64,000 bases of DNA from Fibrobacterota bacterium (GTDB lineage Bacteria; Fibrobacterota; Chitinivibrionia; Chitinivibrionales; Chitinispirillaceae): assembly GCA_023436145.1 (NCBI GenBank), contig JAEZKP010000047.1, positions 198,411-262,410 of the forward strand, written 5' to 3'. The notes beneath the pieces were generated by a model. That model searched no databases. It was not told the DNA's origin and worked only from the letters and a program-made list of their open reading frames with translations. The stretch's first letter is position 1; each line of letters opens with the position of its first letter. Shown in pieces: positions 17,867-27,379 of the stretch. Both the position numbers and the translations under genes were made by a program.

Positions 17867-20074
17867 ATGAATATCAGAGCTCTGTTTTGCTTAGTTATGC
17901 TTTGCCTCTCTCATGCAGCTTTTTCTCAGGATACACTGAATGATCCTGAAGAACGTAAACTGTCAATTGATGTCAAAGACACTGATCTGCGCGATGTGAT
18001 CAGAATGATCTCAAAGGGATATGACATTAACATCCTTCTGGATAATGACGTATCAGGAAAAATAACCCTGCATCTGGTGGATGTTCCAATAATGGAAGGT
18101 TTACATAGTATAGCAGAATCCAACGGTCTGGAAGTAGTCAAGGAAGGAATGGTTTATAAAATCAAGAGAGCCACAGCAGAACAGAAATCCCTTATCCGTT
18201 ATGCAGATGGTAAATTGACCATTGATGTTCAGAATATCGAAGTGAAATCATTTCTAAAGGAGCTTTCATCCAAAACCGCAATCAGTATAGTTCCGGATGC
18301 AAAAGTTGAAGGCAAAATTACCGGCAAACTCTATCAGGTTAACCTGGATGACGGACTCAGAGTCCTTCTTGAAGGAAACGGTTTCAAAGTTATAAAAAGA
18401 AAAAACATTTATCAAATAACAAGCAGCAGTGAACAACCCGGCCCTCAGTCATCTTTTCCTGGAAGAACTAACCTATCTTCAGCCAACACCAAATTTTTCG
18501 TGGAGTATAACAACGATCTTATATCATTGGAAGTAACCAATGGGGATCTGGAAGAGATAATCAGGGCTATTTCAGAACAGAGCGATGTGGAAATTATCAC
18601 TTACGGAAGCATTAAAACCGAAATAAATGCAAAATTGAAAGATATACCCCTCACCGAAGCACTGGCTTTGCTGCTTGGAGGCACCAGATTCACTTTTGTG
18701 CAAAAAGACAAAGTTATTCTCATTGGTGATCGCAACACTGCAACTCCTTCGGGACAAACTCTTTCCAAATCGGAACTTATTCATCTTAAGCACATAAAAG
18801 CAGACAACCTTCCATCCATTTTGCCTAAGGATATTCCTCCTACCAATGTAAGAGTGATCAAAGAGCAGAACGCTCTTCTTATTTCCGGTACATCTGAAGA
18901 CATAGTGACAGCAAAAGAGTTTCTCAATACTATCGATATCCCTACCCCACAGGTTCGCATCGATGCGGTTATTGTAGAATTTAAAGATAATATTGACAAA
19001 GGCTCCGCATTCAGAGCAGGGAGAAACAGAGGTTTAAAGGACTCCTCCTACAACATAACTCCCTTTCCTCAGCATAAATATAACACAACCGCTTCACAGG
19101 GCTTTGAATTGGGAGTCAGCGGAAAGGATCTTAAAAGTTTTCTTAAAGATTTAACTCCATCTGTGATAAAACACATTCCAGATGATCTTTTTGCAGTACT
19201 TCGAATGATGGAGGTTCAAAACAAGGCAAAAGTGCTGGCACAACCATCTATTCTTACACTTAACGGAAACAAAGCTTCCATAGATGTCAGTGAAACCCAG
19301 TATTTCACCATTGTCACAGGTGTTGGAGAACACCAGACATCAAGATTCCAGCCTATCAAATTTGGTATTACTCTGGATATTGTCCCCTGGATTTCCCAGA
19401 GTGGTCAGATAACTGCAGAAATTACTCCAAACGTCTCCAATTCTGATAAGACAAATGAAGATGGCTATCCCAATGTTTCCACCAGATCCATCACTACTAC
19501 TGTAAGGTTAAACGATGGGCAAACTCTGGCTCTGGGTGGACTGATTAAAAACCAGGAATCGGAATACAGTTATAAAGTACCATTTCTAGGTAGTATTCCT
19601 ATAATTGGAGCTCTATTTCGTCAAACCGGAAAGATGAGACAGAAATCAAACCTGGTGGTATTTATTACTCCTCACATCGTAACTGACAATGAGAATCTTG
19701 TTCTGGAAAGAGAGCTTGAAAAATACGACCTCAATAATAAAAATTTCATAGAACGCAAATATTACTCAGTGAAAAAGAGATTTCAATCTAAAGCGGAAAT
19801 GGAAACTGACAGTACACTGCTGCAGAAGCCTGACTCAGTTACAGAAAAACCAGAGAGTGATCAATTGTCACAGGATTCTTCAGTGTCTACAGTTTCCTCA
19901 CCAGCACCAGTGGACAGTTCAAAAACTGTATCTACCCGCAAGCAGTCATCAAGAAAGGACCGCAGAAACCAGGTCCCAAAATCCGAATTTTCAGTCTTTG
20001 AAAAAAAGACAAAGCATACGCTGAGGAATCCTGAAACAGATAACCAGATTAAACCCGACTCCACTGACGACTGA
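17867..20074 (+). CDS. gspD: Secretin (GspD/PilQ family outer-membrane channel)
   Basis: A 735-residue precursor with a signal peptide ending about residue 20 (HAAFS). Three tandem modules of about 70 residues at 31-100, 115-186 and 218-287 each start with a D/E-V-x(4-5)-L-x-x-hydrophobic-hydrophobic pattern, as in STN/N0-type secretin domains. An N1-like module follows at about 295-360. The C-terminal secretin pore domain (about 445-620) has LNGNKASIDVSE, LALGGLIKNQE and VPFLGSIPIIGALFR. A hydrophilic Ser/Lys-rich tail of about 85 residues follows the pore; it may bind peptidoglycan or a pilotin, which is inference. Three STN-like modules in a row is more than the usual one or two. Confidence 0.9.
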   Translation: MNIRALFCLVMLCLSHAAFSQDTLNDPEERKLSIDVKDTDLRDVIRMISKGYDINILLDNDVSGKITLHLVDVPIMEGLHSIAESNGLEVVKEGMVYKIKRATAEQKSLIRYADGKLTIDVQNIEVKSFLKELSSKTAISIVPDAKVEGKITGKLYQVNLDDGLRVLLEGNGFKVIKRKNIYQITSSSEQPGPQSSFPGRTNLSSANTKFFVEYNNDLISLEVTNGDLEEIIRAISEQSDVEIITYGSIKTEINAKLKDIPLTEALALLLGGTRFTFVQKDKVILIGDRNTATPSGQTLSKSELIHLKHIKADNLPSILPKDIPPTNVRVIKEQNALLISGTSEDIVTAKEFLNTIDIPTPQVRIDAVIVEFKDNIDKGSAFRAGRNRGLKDSSYNITPFPQHKYNTTASQGFELGVSGKDLKSFLKDLTPSVIKHIPDDLFAVLRMMEVQNKAKVLAQPSILTLNGNKASIDVSETQYFTIVTGVGEHQTSRFQPIKFGITLDIVPWISQSGQITAEITPNVSNSDKTNEDGYPNVSTRSITTTVRLNDGQTLALGGLIKNQESEYSYKVPFLGSIPIIGALFRQTGKMRQKSNLVVFITPHIVTDNENLVLERELEKYDLNNKNFIERKYYSVKKRFQSKAEMETDSTLLQKPDSVTEKPESDQLSQDSSVSTVSSPAPVDSSKTVSTRKQSSRKDRRNQVPKSEFSVFEKKTKHTLRNPETDNQIKPDSTDD

Positions 20075-20080
20075 CAGCAA

Positions 20081-21301
20081 ATGACTAAATTACATGGAAT
20101 CATAGCCTCAAGGGACGGAAGCTACACACGGGCAACGCTTGTAAAAAGCGCTTCCGGTTGGCAATTGCATAGTTCAGAAAGCTGGAATATCAACAAATCC
20201 TACAAAAGGCACTTTCTATTTCATCAAGGTATTCATCTGGGGACAGAATGCCACTGGGTCAAGTCAGAGTATGTGGAGAACTCAAAATATATCTCCAGTG
20301 AAAACAGTGGCTCATTTGTTGCCTGCCTGGAACACTTTCATCTGCAACTGCATATAGATTCATTTCAATATAATCTTCTGGGAACTCATCCTGATGACTT
20401 ATATCTATATACTATTCCTCTTTACCTGCAGAAATCCACACAGGAATCTTTTATCTCAGTTTTCCAGGAGGAATTGTGCTGGAAAATTGCTTTGATTATT
20501 GAAAAGAAACTTATCACTGTATTTTCTTTTCCCAGAACCACCTCCTCCAGTCTGAAATGCTGCATGTCCCGCATTGAGAAATACTGGTCTACACTCAAAG
20601 ACATGCAAAGCTTTCCCGATTCAGTCTATGTTTTTAATGATCAGAATCTGCAGCCTGGTGATCGCTATAAACTTTTCAGAGTAGAGACATCGATAAATGA
20701 TCATAATGTTTTAAAAGCTGCAGGTATCGCATTGTGCACAATCGAAAACAATGTACCTCGATTTACAGGTGCAACAGATGCCAGCAGATCAAGGAAAAAA
20801 AGAGCTATGGTTTACGTTTTTTCCGCTGCTCTACTTATTCTCTCACTGCTCTCCTTCGGATCATTATTTCTGCTTAACATCCATAACCAGTCAAGGATTA
20901 AAGCCTGTCAATTCGAGTATAACCGGATTCTTACAGATAACAGGGAAATAAGAGACCTGCTGTCCCAGGGAGAGTTACTGGCTGCAAAACTGGACCGGAT
21001 AACAAAACTCTCCTCAAACGTAACCTGCTGGAGTCGTTTTCTTCACGAGCTTGGGCAGAAGAAACCATCCCGTCTTTTTTTCGAACGCCTGGGAAGTGAA
21101 CCCGTGCCCGGTAAACAAACGGTAAAAGTTGTTCTCAGTGGATGGGCAGATAATGAGAGTACAATAACCGAACTGATAAAAAATCTTAACTCATCAAAAT
21201 TATTATCCCAGATATCATTATCATCAATGGAACGGGATAACAAACAGAAAGATCATTGCCGGTTTAAAATATTATGTATTTTGAATTTATCAAAAAGTTG
21301 A
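20081..21301 (+). CDS. GspL-like inner-membrane assembly protein (PilM-PilN-like fusion)
   Basis: A 406-residue bitopic protein. Residues 1-240 form a cytosolic part of strand/helix alternation like the degenerate actin-like domain of GspL/PilM. A transmembrane helix is at about 244-266 (AMVYVFSAALLILSLLSFGS). The remainder is a coiled coil followed by a small ferredoxin-like periplasmic domain as in PilN/GspL (VKVVLSGWADNESTITELIKNL). Position after the secretin and before a GspM-like gene supports the assignment, since sequence identity alone is weak. It is expected to connect the GspE ATPase to the periplasmic ring. The next gene overlaps it by 28 bases. Confidence 0.65.
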   Translation: MTKLHGIIASRDGSYTRATLVKSASGWQLHSSESWNINKSYKRHFLFHQGIHLGTECHWVKSEYVENSKYISSENSGSFVACLEHFHLQLHIDSFQYNLLGTHPDDLYLYTIPLYLQKSTQESFISVFQEELCWKIALIIEKKLITVFSFPRTTSSSLKCCMSRIEKYWSTLKDMQSFPDSVYVFNDQNLQPGDRYKLFRVETSINDHNVLKAAGIALCTIENNVPRFTGATDASRSRKKRAMVYVFSAALLILSLLSFGSLFLLNIHNQSRIKACQFEYNRILTDNREIRDLLSQGELLAAKLDRITKLSSNVTCWSRFLHELGQKKPSRLFFERLGSEPVPGKQTVKVVLSGWADNESTITELIKNLNSSKLLSQISLSSMERDNKQKDHCRFKILCILNLSKS

Positions 21302-21825
21302 AAAGAGAAGCTATACCTCTGACAGTACTCAGTGCAGCTGTTTTTTTTACAGCATTGACTCTGCGTTATCTGGTAACTCCCAATATCCTTGAGTTGAAAA
21401 CAGGCCGGTTGGAATTAAAAAATTATCTGGCCATGATTTCATCAGAAAACGGCTATCAGACAATCAAGAATGAGATTCTGGAGAAAACACAACAACTGCA
21501 AAACCGTGTGGATACTATTGCCGGAGCAACTACTGAATCACGGGATTTGTCGGCATTTCTCGAGCTTCTGATAAACAAGGCCAGGGCATCTGACATCCGT
21601 TTTGTTAAGATGCAACCCCAGGCAGAAACCAGGAACGAAGATTTTCAATTTTTTCCGGTGCTGCTTGAGGTCACCACCACCTATCATGCACTGGGGCAGT
21701 TCCTTTCATCACTGGAAAAACTTCCTCACATGTTCAGAGTTGACAGATTAGCTCTGGAAGCTATAAATGAATCATCAATCGAAGTTAAAATACTGGTCAC
21801 CTGCCTTATTCCGATTACAGGTTAA
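21274..21825 (+). CDS. GspM/PilO-like membrane protein
   Basis: A 183-residue bitopic protein with one N-terminal membrane helix (about 14-32), a coiled-coil segment (LELKNYLAMISS to TQQLQNRVDT) and a periplasmic ferredoxin-like domain. That domain contains SAFLELLINKARASDIRFVKMQPQ and the PilO-like FFPVLLEVTTTYHALGQFLSSLEKLP. This last pattern is a good match to PilO/GspM. Overlap with the preceding gene and two bases to the next show tight operon packing. Confidence 0.75.
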   Translation: MYFEFIKKLKREAIPLTVLSAAVFFTALTLRYLVTPNILELKTGRLELKNYLAMISSENGYQTIKNEILEKTQQLQNRVDTIAGATTESRDLSAFLELLINKARASDIRFVKMQPQAETRNEDFQFFPVLLEVTTTYHALGQFLSSLEKLPHMFRVDRLALEAINESSIEVKILVTCLIPITG

Positions 21826-21827
21826 AT

Positions 21828-22316
21828 ATGAAGAATGAACAAAACAGCAACCTGCTACTGCTGGTCTCATTAGTATTGCTCTCAGCCGCAACGGTGCTCA
21901 TGCTGGATATACCGGATCTGCTCGTTCGGAAAACCTCAAAAAAACAAACCAGTAAATCTATTATCGACAAAAGTATTAAAAACATCAATCAAGTTCTTTC
22001 TCAGACGTCTCATTATAACTTTTTCACTTATACCAGTGGATTTGAAAACCCGTTTCGCAAACACGGGGCTGTAAAGAGTCAACCAGCAGCAGGCAAACAT
22101 TCACAAGTAGAAATTCATGTCCGTCCAAAACTGCTACTGAAAGGTGTTTTATTAAAAAATAAGAGTCTGGCAATAATTGAAGACGAAAAAGGTCAGACTT
22201 ATATCCGGGGAATCGGGGAAACAGTACTGGACCAGCATATAGTCTCTATCAATGCAGATAAGGTTGTTCTTCGCGATCGCAAGGGAACGTATGAGCTTGC
22301 GGTTGAAGAAAATTGA
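21828..22316 (+). CDS. GspC/PilP-like periplasmic connector protein
   Basis: A 162-residue protein with an N-terminal membrane helix (about 8-25), a flexible linker and a C-terminal HR-type beta domain. The domain pattern LKGVLLKNKSLAIIEDEKG, IRGIGETVLDQHIVSI and ADKVVLRDRKG matches the homology region of GspC and the PilP fold. These proteins link the inner-membrane platform to the secretin. Length and position between GspM-like and pseudopilin genes agree. The next gene starts inside its 3' end. Confidence 0.75.
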   Translation: MKNEQNSNLLLLVSLVLLSAATVLMLDIPDLLVRKTSKKQTSKSIIDKSIKNINQVLSQTSHYNFFTYTSGFENPFRKHGAVKSQPAAGKHSQVEIHVRPKLLLKGVLLKNKSLAIIEDEKGQTYIRGIGETVLDQHIVSINADKVVLRDRKGTYELAVEEN

Positions 22317-23700
22317 GAGTATCAGAGGCAGCTCTCTGCCAGTAGTACTGCTCTTCTCAGCAGTAGCCATGATCACTGTCTTCACCTATCTTCTGAATCA
22401 GACATCACTTGCCAAATCAGCCCTGCGTTCACCTTCTTCTGTGCAGGCACTGCTTAATGCCCGTTCCGGTATTTATAAAGCCTACCACAAAATGACAGAC
22501 ACTTCACATTCGGACACCATTATCGACACCTTAAAAACCATTTCAACTCTGGATTCGCTGTTCGGCAGTGATCTCATCGAAATATCTGATACCACCGATG
22601 ATATTTTTGGGGCAGATACAGAAAGGATCAACATTTTTTCCAGCGACTCCTTTGGTACTTGCGAAATAGTCATGCTTCCCAGGGGGTCTTTTTTTATTCT
22701 CAGTTCCATTGGTAAATTCAAACGGGCAGAGCGTCTGGTGACTGCAAAACTGGGAAGCAAAATACCGGCTTTACCTGATACAGTACTGCTTTACTACGAG
22801 GACTCACCCTGGGAAGGGACTAAACCGCAGGGGGAAGTTGTTCTTGTAAAGTCCCCCCCATCTGACTCTACTACATCACTACTATCCAGGATGCTCTCAG
22901 AGTATCAGGAAATGCTTCAAGTCGATGATTCTGTTATGTTTGATCAACCGCTTACCATTCAATCACAGCACGAACTGGATAAAATTAAAGACACAATTAA
23001 TGGACATCTTATAATAGATGGTTCCCATTATAAACTCTCGCTGAAAGGTAACCGGACGATCGCAGTCCTGGGAGATATCCAGATTACCGGTGAAGTTTTT
23101 CTTAATGGGATATCATTTCTTGCCGGGGGTGAAATAAAACTGTTTGATGAATCTGAACTAAGAAATGTCAGTTTATTCAGCAACAGCAGGATCTTTATAG
23201 GAGACCGAGCCAGTTATCAGGGAGATGCTCTTGCCTGCCACAGTATCTCCATCTACGGAAATGCAATTGTAAAAGATAAGAGCACGATTGTGGTTTGTGG
23301 TAAATCATCTCATAACTCATCCCCATCTGGTAGTGATTCGCTGCAATACTCAATAATCATTGCAGATAATGCCACCGTTGATGGCACCTGCATGGCATTA
23401 CGGACTCCGGGAAGCATCAAGACAGAACATAACACTTTAATCACAGGAATACTATGGGCAAGAAACACGGTTTGCCACAGAGGTAGAATGCTGGGTCTGA
23501 TCAGCGCTAAAAGAGTAATTGATTGTGATGATCCTGGTCAGCTTGCACCTTTAAGCACTGCACCTAAAGACAGTTCTGGCGGAAGTATAATCCAGAAATC
23601 AGCTGTTCCGGGAGAACTTGCGCCATTAATCAATATCAGTGATTACCCGATGCCATATTTCACCGGCTTTCCCTCAATTATCGATTGGAAAGAGTATTAA
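22291..23700 (+). CDS. PilX/GspK-like exported protein with beta-helical repeats
   Basis: The ATG at 22291 has AAGGGA five bases upstream and is chosen over a start at 22252; it overlaps the previous gene by 26 bases. The 469-residue product begins with a basic stretch and GSSLPVVLLFSAVAMITVFTYLLNQ, a membrane segment like that of PilX/GspK minor pilins but without the usual Gly-Phe-Thr-Leu-Glu cleavage site. Residues about 230-430 consist of short beta strands (GNRTIAVLGDIQITGEVFLNG, SISIYGNAIVKDKSTIVVCG), resembling a right-handed beta-helix or bactofilin-like scaffold. It occupies the place where GspK is expected. It may be an atypical tip protein; the function is not recognised. Confidence 0.6.
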   Translation: MSLRLKKIESIRGSSLPVVLLFSAVAMITVFTYLLNQTSLAKSALRSPSSVQALLNARSGIYKAYHKMTDTSHSDTIIDTLKTISTLDSLFGSDLIEISDTTDDIFGADTERINIFSSDSFGTCEIVMLPRGSFFILSSIGKFKRAERLVTAKLGSKIPALPDTVLLYYEDSPWEGTKPQGEVVLVKSPPSDSTTSLLSRMLSEYQEMLQVDDSVMFDQPLTIQSQHELDKIKDTINGHLIIDGSHYKLSLKGNRTIAVLGDIQITGEVFLNGISFLAGGEIKLFDESELRNVSLFSNSRIFIGDRASYQGDALACHSISIYGNAIVKDKSTIVVCGKSSHNSSPSGSDSLQYSIIIADNATVDGTCMALRTPGSIKTEHNTLITGILWARNTVCHRGRMLGLISAKRVIDCDDPGQLAPLSTAPKDSSGGSIIQKSAVPGELAPLINISDYPMPYFTGFPSIIDWKEY

Positions 23701-23706
23701 GTAAAA

Positions 23707-24117
23707 ATGAAGCGCATATCAGATCATCATTCACAATCCGGATACACTGTTCTGGAGTCGATAGTAGCTCTCTTTATTTTCAGCTGTGTTACAGCTGCGA
23801 TTCTCAATGCTCTTGGAACAGCAGACAAAATACGTTCCCGGGCATCGGTAGTGATGAACGTAAGCAGAATTGCAGAAAATCAGTTCGAGATTATCCGGCA
23901 ACAAGCATCCTTTTCTGAAGCGATAGAGGATTGCACCTGGGTAGCCTCATCCTCCGGACGGGAATACCAGATCGAACGCAGGATACTTCTACCTGATTCA
24001 GTTAAATATGGTAATGCAGAGGAGCCTTCACTATTGGAGATAGAACTGAATATAACCGCCACAAAAGACAAAAATACCAGATACACTTTCCGCTCGCTAC
24101 AGGGGTATTCGTGGTGA
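23707..24117 (+). CDS. Prepilin-type N-methylated pseudopilin (GspI-like)
   Basis: A 136-residue pseudopilin with a class III signal peptide: hydrophilic leader, then SGYTVLESIVALFIFSCVTAAILNALG. Prepilin peptidase would cut after Gly, exposing Tyr, and Glu at mature position 5 is present. The remaining globular part is short. It is followed by a second pseudopilin overlapping by seven bases, matching the I-J pair of type II secretion tips. The peptidase itself is not in the window. Confidence 0.8.
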   Translation: MKRISDHHSQSGYTVLESIVALFIFSCVTAAILNALGTADKIRSRASVVMNVSRIAENQFEIIRQQASFSEAIEDCTWVASSSGREYQIERRILLPDSVKYGNAEEPSLLEIELNITATKDKNTRYTFRSLQGYSW

Positions 24118-24620
24118 AAAGAAGAATAAGTACAGGCGGTTATTCACTGGTAGAGCTGGTTGTGGCTATGGTGCTGGTTTCAATAGTGATCTCAAATGTA
24201 TATTTTTTCTGGCGATACATGGACAGGCATGTTATCCGCCATTCAGAAAGCGCATCATTGCAAAGTGAGAGCGACAGAATAGTTCACCAGATAGTTTCTT
24301 CTGTCAAAAAATCATCCACCCTACTGAATTACGACCGCAACTCCATTATGATGCTGGGAGAGACAGATGAGGACACGGTCTCATACTCATTTTCCAATGA
24401 CACACTCTACAGAAACAAGATTGCGATGTCCATACTGACGCCAAGAAGTCATGTCAAAGATTTTGAAATAAAAAATCTCACCGAAGATCCTCTGAACAGT
24501 TTTCAGTTTCTTTTTCTGGAAATCACAGTTACGCTGGTAAACCGAACCGGATTTGAATCACAGGCTACGCTCAGGGTGAAGAGCAGAGGGGGGATGCAGA
24601 ATCTGCATCCGGAATGGTAG
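24111..24620 (+). CDS. Prepilin-type N-methylated pseudopilin (GspJ-like)
   Basis: A 169-residue pseudopilin beginning at a GTG with the class III signal TGGYSLVELVVAMVLVSIVISNVYFFW. Cleavage after Gly leaves Tyr-Ser-Leu-Val-Glu, with Glu at position 5. The globular domain contains SESDRIVHQIVSSVKKSSTLL, as in GspJ (long helix followed by beta strands). It is the last gene of the operon; no GspF, GspG or GspH follows, so those components must be encoded elsewhere if the system is complete. Confidence 0.8.
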   Translation: MVKRRISTGGYSLVELVVAMVLVSIVISNVYFFWRYMDRHVIRHSESASLQSESDRIVHQIVSSVKKSSTLLNYDRNSIMMLGETDEDTVSYSFSNDTLYRNKIAMSILTPRSHVKDFEIKNLTEDPLNSFQFLFLEITVTLVNRTGFESQATLRVKSRGGMQNLHPEW

Positions 24621-24696
24621 GGACACTTAACTTCGTCACATTTCATGAGACATGCATAATGGTTTAACCTGAAAAAAGAAGTCCGCCCCTCCTGTA

Positions 24697-25206
24697 TCAG
24701 CCTCTTTCATCCACTGTGGAGTAACAGTACGCAATTTCACCATAATAAATAGTATGGTAATCCTTATTTGGATAGAGATGCTTGTAAGAGTCAATCAGAG
24801 CTGAAGGATCGATTGCGGACTTGTAAACTATTTTACATTCATAATGTATTCCTGCAATATCCAGAACCGGTGTACGCACCTTTTCTCCAGGAAATATTTC
24901 CAGGGAACATTCCTTGAACTTATCATGTGTCTTGCCGGAATTAGTACCACAGAATTCCAGCTGTTTACTCATATCCACCATCGGAACACTAACTGTAAAC
25001 TCAGTTGATTTTTCTATAATTTTATAAGTATGGCGGGAGTTTCTTACCATGATGGTAAATAAAGGTCTTCCCCATAAAAAACCAATCGATGCCCATCCGA
25101 TTGTCATTACATTGAGAAGATCTCCAGCCTGAACCGTTAAAAATGCCCCTTTACGGATCTGCTCCATGGACTTATCTGCAGTTGCCATGTAATCAACATG
25201 ATGCAT
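24697..25206 (-). CDS. Flavin reductase family protein
   Basis: A 169-residue FMN-binding split-barrel protein. KGAFLTVQAGDLLNVMTIGWASIGFLWGRPLFTIMVRNSRHTYKII is the typical N-terminal half of the flavin reductase-like family (flavoredoxin type), with the MTIGW and RPLF motifs around the FMN. GGAGAG precedes the ATG. The family reduces flavins or shuttles electrons. It lies downstream of ettA in the same orientation, separated by a hairpin. A role with the nearby PFOR is possible but not shown. Confidence 0.88.
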   Translation of the reverse strand: MHHVDYMATADKSMEQIRKGAFLTVQAGDLLNVMTIGWASIGFLWGRPLFTIMVRNSRHTYKIIEKSTEFTVSVPMVDMSKQLEFCGTNSGKTHDKFKECSLEIFPGEKVRTPVLDIAGIHYECKIVYKSAIDPSALIDSYKHLYPNKDYHTIYYGEIAYCYSTVDERG

Positions 25207-25267
25207 ACAGTACTCTCCTTCCGGAAATTTTCTGTCATTATGTATCAGTTCATTTCATCAAGATACA

Positions 25268-25287
25268 CCGGAAAAAATATTTTCCGG
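25268..25287 (-). terminator. Hairpin between ettA and the flavin reductase gene
   Basis: CCGGAAAA (25268-25275) pairs with TTTTCCGG (25280-25287) across a four-base loop, about 72 bases downstream of the ettA stop. No T tract follows on the minus strand, so termination is uncertain. Confidence 0.4.
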
Positions 25288-25359
25288 CATTACCTGATAA
25301 ATATAGCATTTATTTTAGCACTTTCCAATCTAATAAATCAGATGTTCTGTGCCGGCAAT

Positions 25360-27039
25360 CTATTTTCTTTGTAAAGGTTTATATTTCACTCTGGTTGGCT
25401 GTTCTGCATCTATCCCCAGTCTCTGCCTGCGGGCTTCTTCATAGGAAGCATAGTTGCCTTCATGCCACACCACAGTACTGTTTCCTTCAAATGCCAGTAT
25501 ATGGGTGGCAATTCTGTCAAGAAACCAGCGATCATGGCTGACTATCACTGCACACCCTTCAAAATCGGAAACCGCCTGCTCCAAAGCCTGTAATGTCTCA
25601 ACATCCAGATCATTTGTAGGTTCGTCCAGCAAAAGCACATTACCACCGCTCTGTAATAGCTTGGCAAGATGCACCCGGTTACGCTCACCACCAGAAAGCT
25701 CCTTTACCAGCTTCTGCTGATCAGAGCCACTGAAATTGAATTTCCCCACATAGGCTCTGGAATTTAACTCCGTTTTTCCCAGCAGAATCGTATCCTGCCC
25801 GCCTGTGATCTCTTCAAAAACCGTTTTCTCCCCATCCAGTGCATCCCGGCTCTGATTGACATAGCTAAGCTGCACCGTCTCCCCGATGGTAAGTTTACCA
25901 CTGTCGGGTTTCTCCTGTGATGTTATCATGCGTAATAATGTGGTTTTTCCGGTTCCATTTGCCCCGATAATTCCCACAATCCCAGCCCTGGGAAGGACAA
26001 AATCGAGATCTTCAAAAAGCAACTTATCTCCGTATGCCTTACTTAGCTTTTCTGCATTGATAACCACATTACCCAGACGAGGACCATGTGGAATGATTAT
26101 CTGAGCACGGGTGATCTTTTCCATCGTTTTCTGACTCAAAAGCTCCTCATAAGCATTAAGTCGGGCCCGCCCCTTAGCCTGTCTGGCCTTCTGAGACATC
26201 CTAACCCACTCAAGCTCGGTCTTAAGCCGCCTCTGCCGATCACTCTCCTCTTTCTCCTCCTGAGCAAGACGGGATGATTTCTGCTCCAGCCATGAACTAT
26301 AATTACCCTTCCATGGTATTCCTCTTCCCCGGTCTATCTCCAGAATCCATCCCACTACATTATCCAGAAAATAACGATCGTGGGTAACCAGAATGACCGA
26401 TCCCTGATACTCCCTCAGATGCCGCTCCAACCAGGCCACCGACTCCGCATCAAGGTGATTGGTAGGTTCATCCAACAATAATAGATCCGGCTTTTGAAGC
26501 AAAAGTTTGCAAAGAGCCACCCGTCGTCGTTCTCCACCGGAAAGTTTACTCACATCCGCATCACCAGGAGGAAGTCGTAAAGCATCCATGGCAATCTCCA
26601 GCTGACGGTCCAGATCCCAGGCATTCACCGCATCGATCTTATCCTGCAGCTTTGATTGACGTTCAAGCAGTTTATCCATCTCATCATCTGAAAGCTCTTC
26701 AGCAAACTTGTTTGAAACTTCCTCGAATTCCTCCAGCAAACAGCGGGTTTCCTTAACCGCCAACTCGACATTTCCCTTGACATCCAATTTCTCATCCAAT
26801 GCAGGTTCCTGGGGAAGATAACCAACAGTGCGTCCAGATTCAATCCATGCTTCACCCTGAAACTCTGTATCTATACCAGCCATAATCTTAAGCAAAGTAC
26901 TCTTACCTGAACCATTCACTCCGATGATTCCGATCTTGGCCCCATAATAAAAAGAGAGAGAAATATCTTTCAAGACTTCCTTTTTAGGAGGATACACCTT
27001 TGTCATCCGACTCATGTAATAAACAAATTTTTCTGCCAT
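25360..27039 (-). CDS. ettA: Energy-dependent translational throttle protein EttA (ABC-F ATPase)
   Basis: A 559-residue ABC-F protein with two ATP-binding cassettes joined by a charged linker. EttA binds the ribosomal E site and gates the first elongation steps according to ATP/ADP. First cassette: GVNGSGKST, LSGGERRRVALCK, LLLDEPTNHLD. Second: GANGTGKTT, LSGGERNRVHLAK, LLLDEPTNDLD. The EttA-specific arm insertion and a C-terminus ending AEQPTRVKYKPLQRK are present. There are no transmembrane segments. AGGAA lies before the ATG. Length is nearly identical to the E. coli protein (555). Confidence 0.96.
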   Translation of the reverse strand: MAEKFVYYMSRMTKVYPPKKEVLKDISLSFYYGAKIGIIGVNGSGKSTLLKIMAGIDTEFQGEAWIESGRTVGYLPQEPALDEKLDVKGNVELAVKETRCLLEEFEEVSNKFAEELSDDEMDKLLERQSKLQDKIDAVNAWDLDRQLEIAMDALRLPPGDADVSKLSGGERRRVALCKLLLQKPDLLLLDEPTNHLDAESVAWLERHLREYQGSVILVTHDRYFLDNVVGWILEIDRGRGIPWKGNYSSWLEQKSSRLAQEEKEESDRQRRLKTELEWVRMSQKARQAKGRARLNAYEELLSQKTMEKITRAQIIIPHGPRLGNVVINAEKLSKAYGDKLLFEDLDFVLPRAGIVGIIGANGTGKTTLLRMITSQEKPDSGKLTIGETVQLSYVNQSRDALDGEKTVFEEITGGQDTILLGKTELNSRAYVGKFNFSGSDQQKLVKELSGGERNRVHLAKLLQSGGNVLLLDEPTNDLDVETLQALEQAVSDFEGCAVIVSHDRWFLDRIATHILAFEGNSTVVWHEGNYASYEEARRQRLGIDAEQPTRVKYKPLQRK

Positions 27040-27379
27040 TAGTTATTCCTACTGATTTTTATGGTGATTTTAACCCTAATCACTATGTGACTTAGAAGAG
27101 ATTAACCTTCATAGATCATAAGCTGAGTTGGTATAAGTAGCCTAATTTAATATTTTCCACAGGCCAGTAGAACCTAAATCGGGGTGATTCTTTGTTAATG
27201 AATTCAAAACCACAGCTCTGATTTGGACAAATAGTGGTCTTCCAGGTTAAGAGTACCCCACTTCAGGTAGAAGAATAAAAATACGGATGGACTGGCAATT
27301 AATTGCCCCGTGCAATCAACAAAGTCATTTTCTAATTTTATTAAAAACCAATGAACTAATCTGAGGCAAGATTAAAAAT
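27040..27379. other. Intergenic region upstream of ettA
   Basis: About 340 bases without a gene I can support. The minus-strand frame at 27325-27570 is a shadow of the 75-residue gene. Promoter elements for ettA probably lie here but no convincing -35/-10 pair is claimed. Confidence 0.5.
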
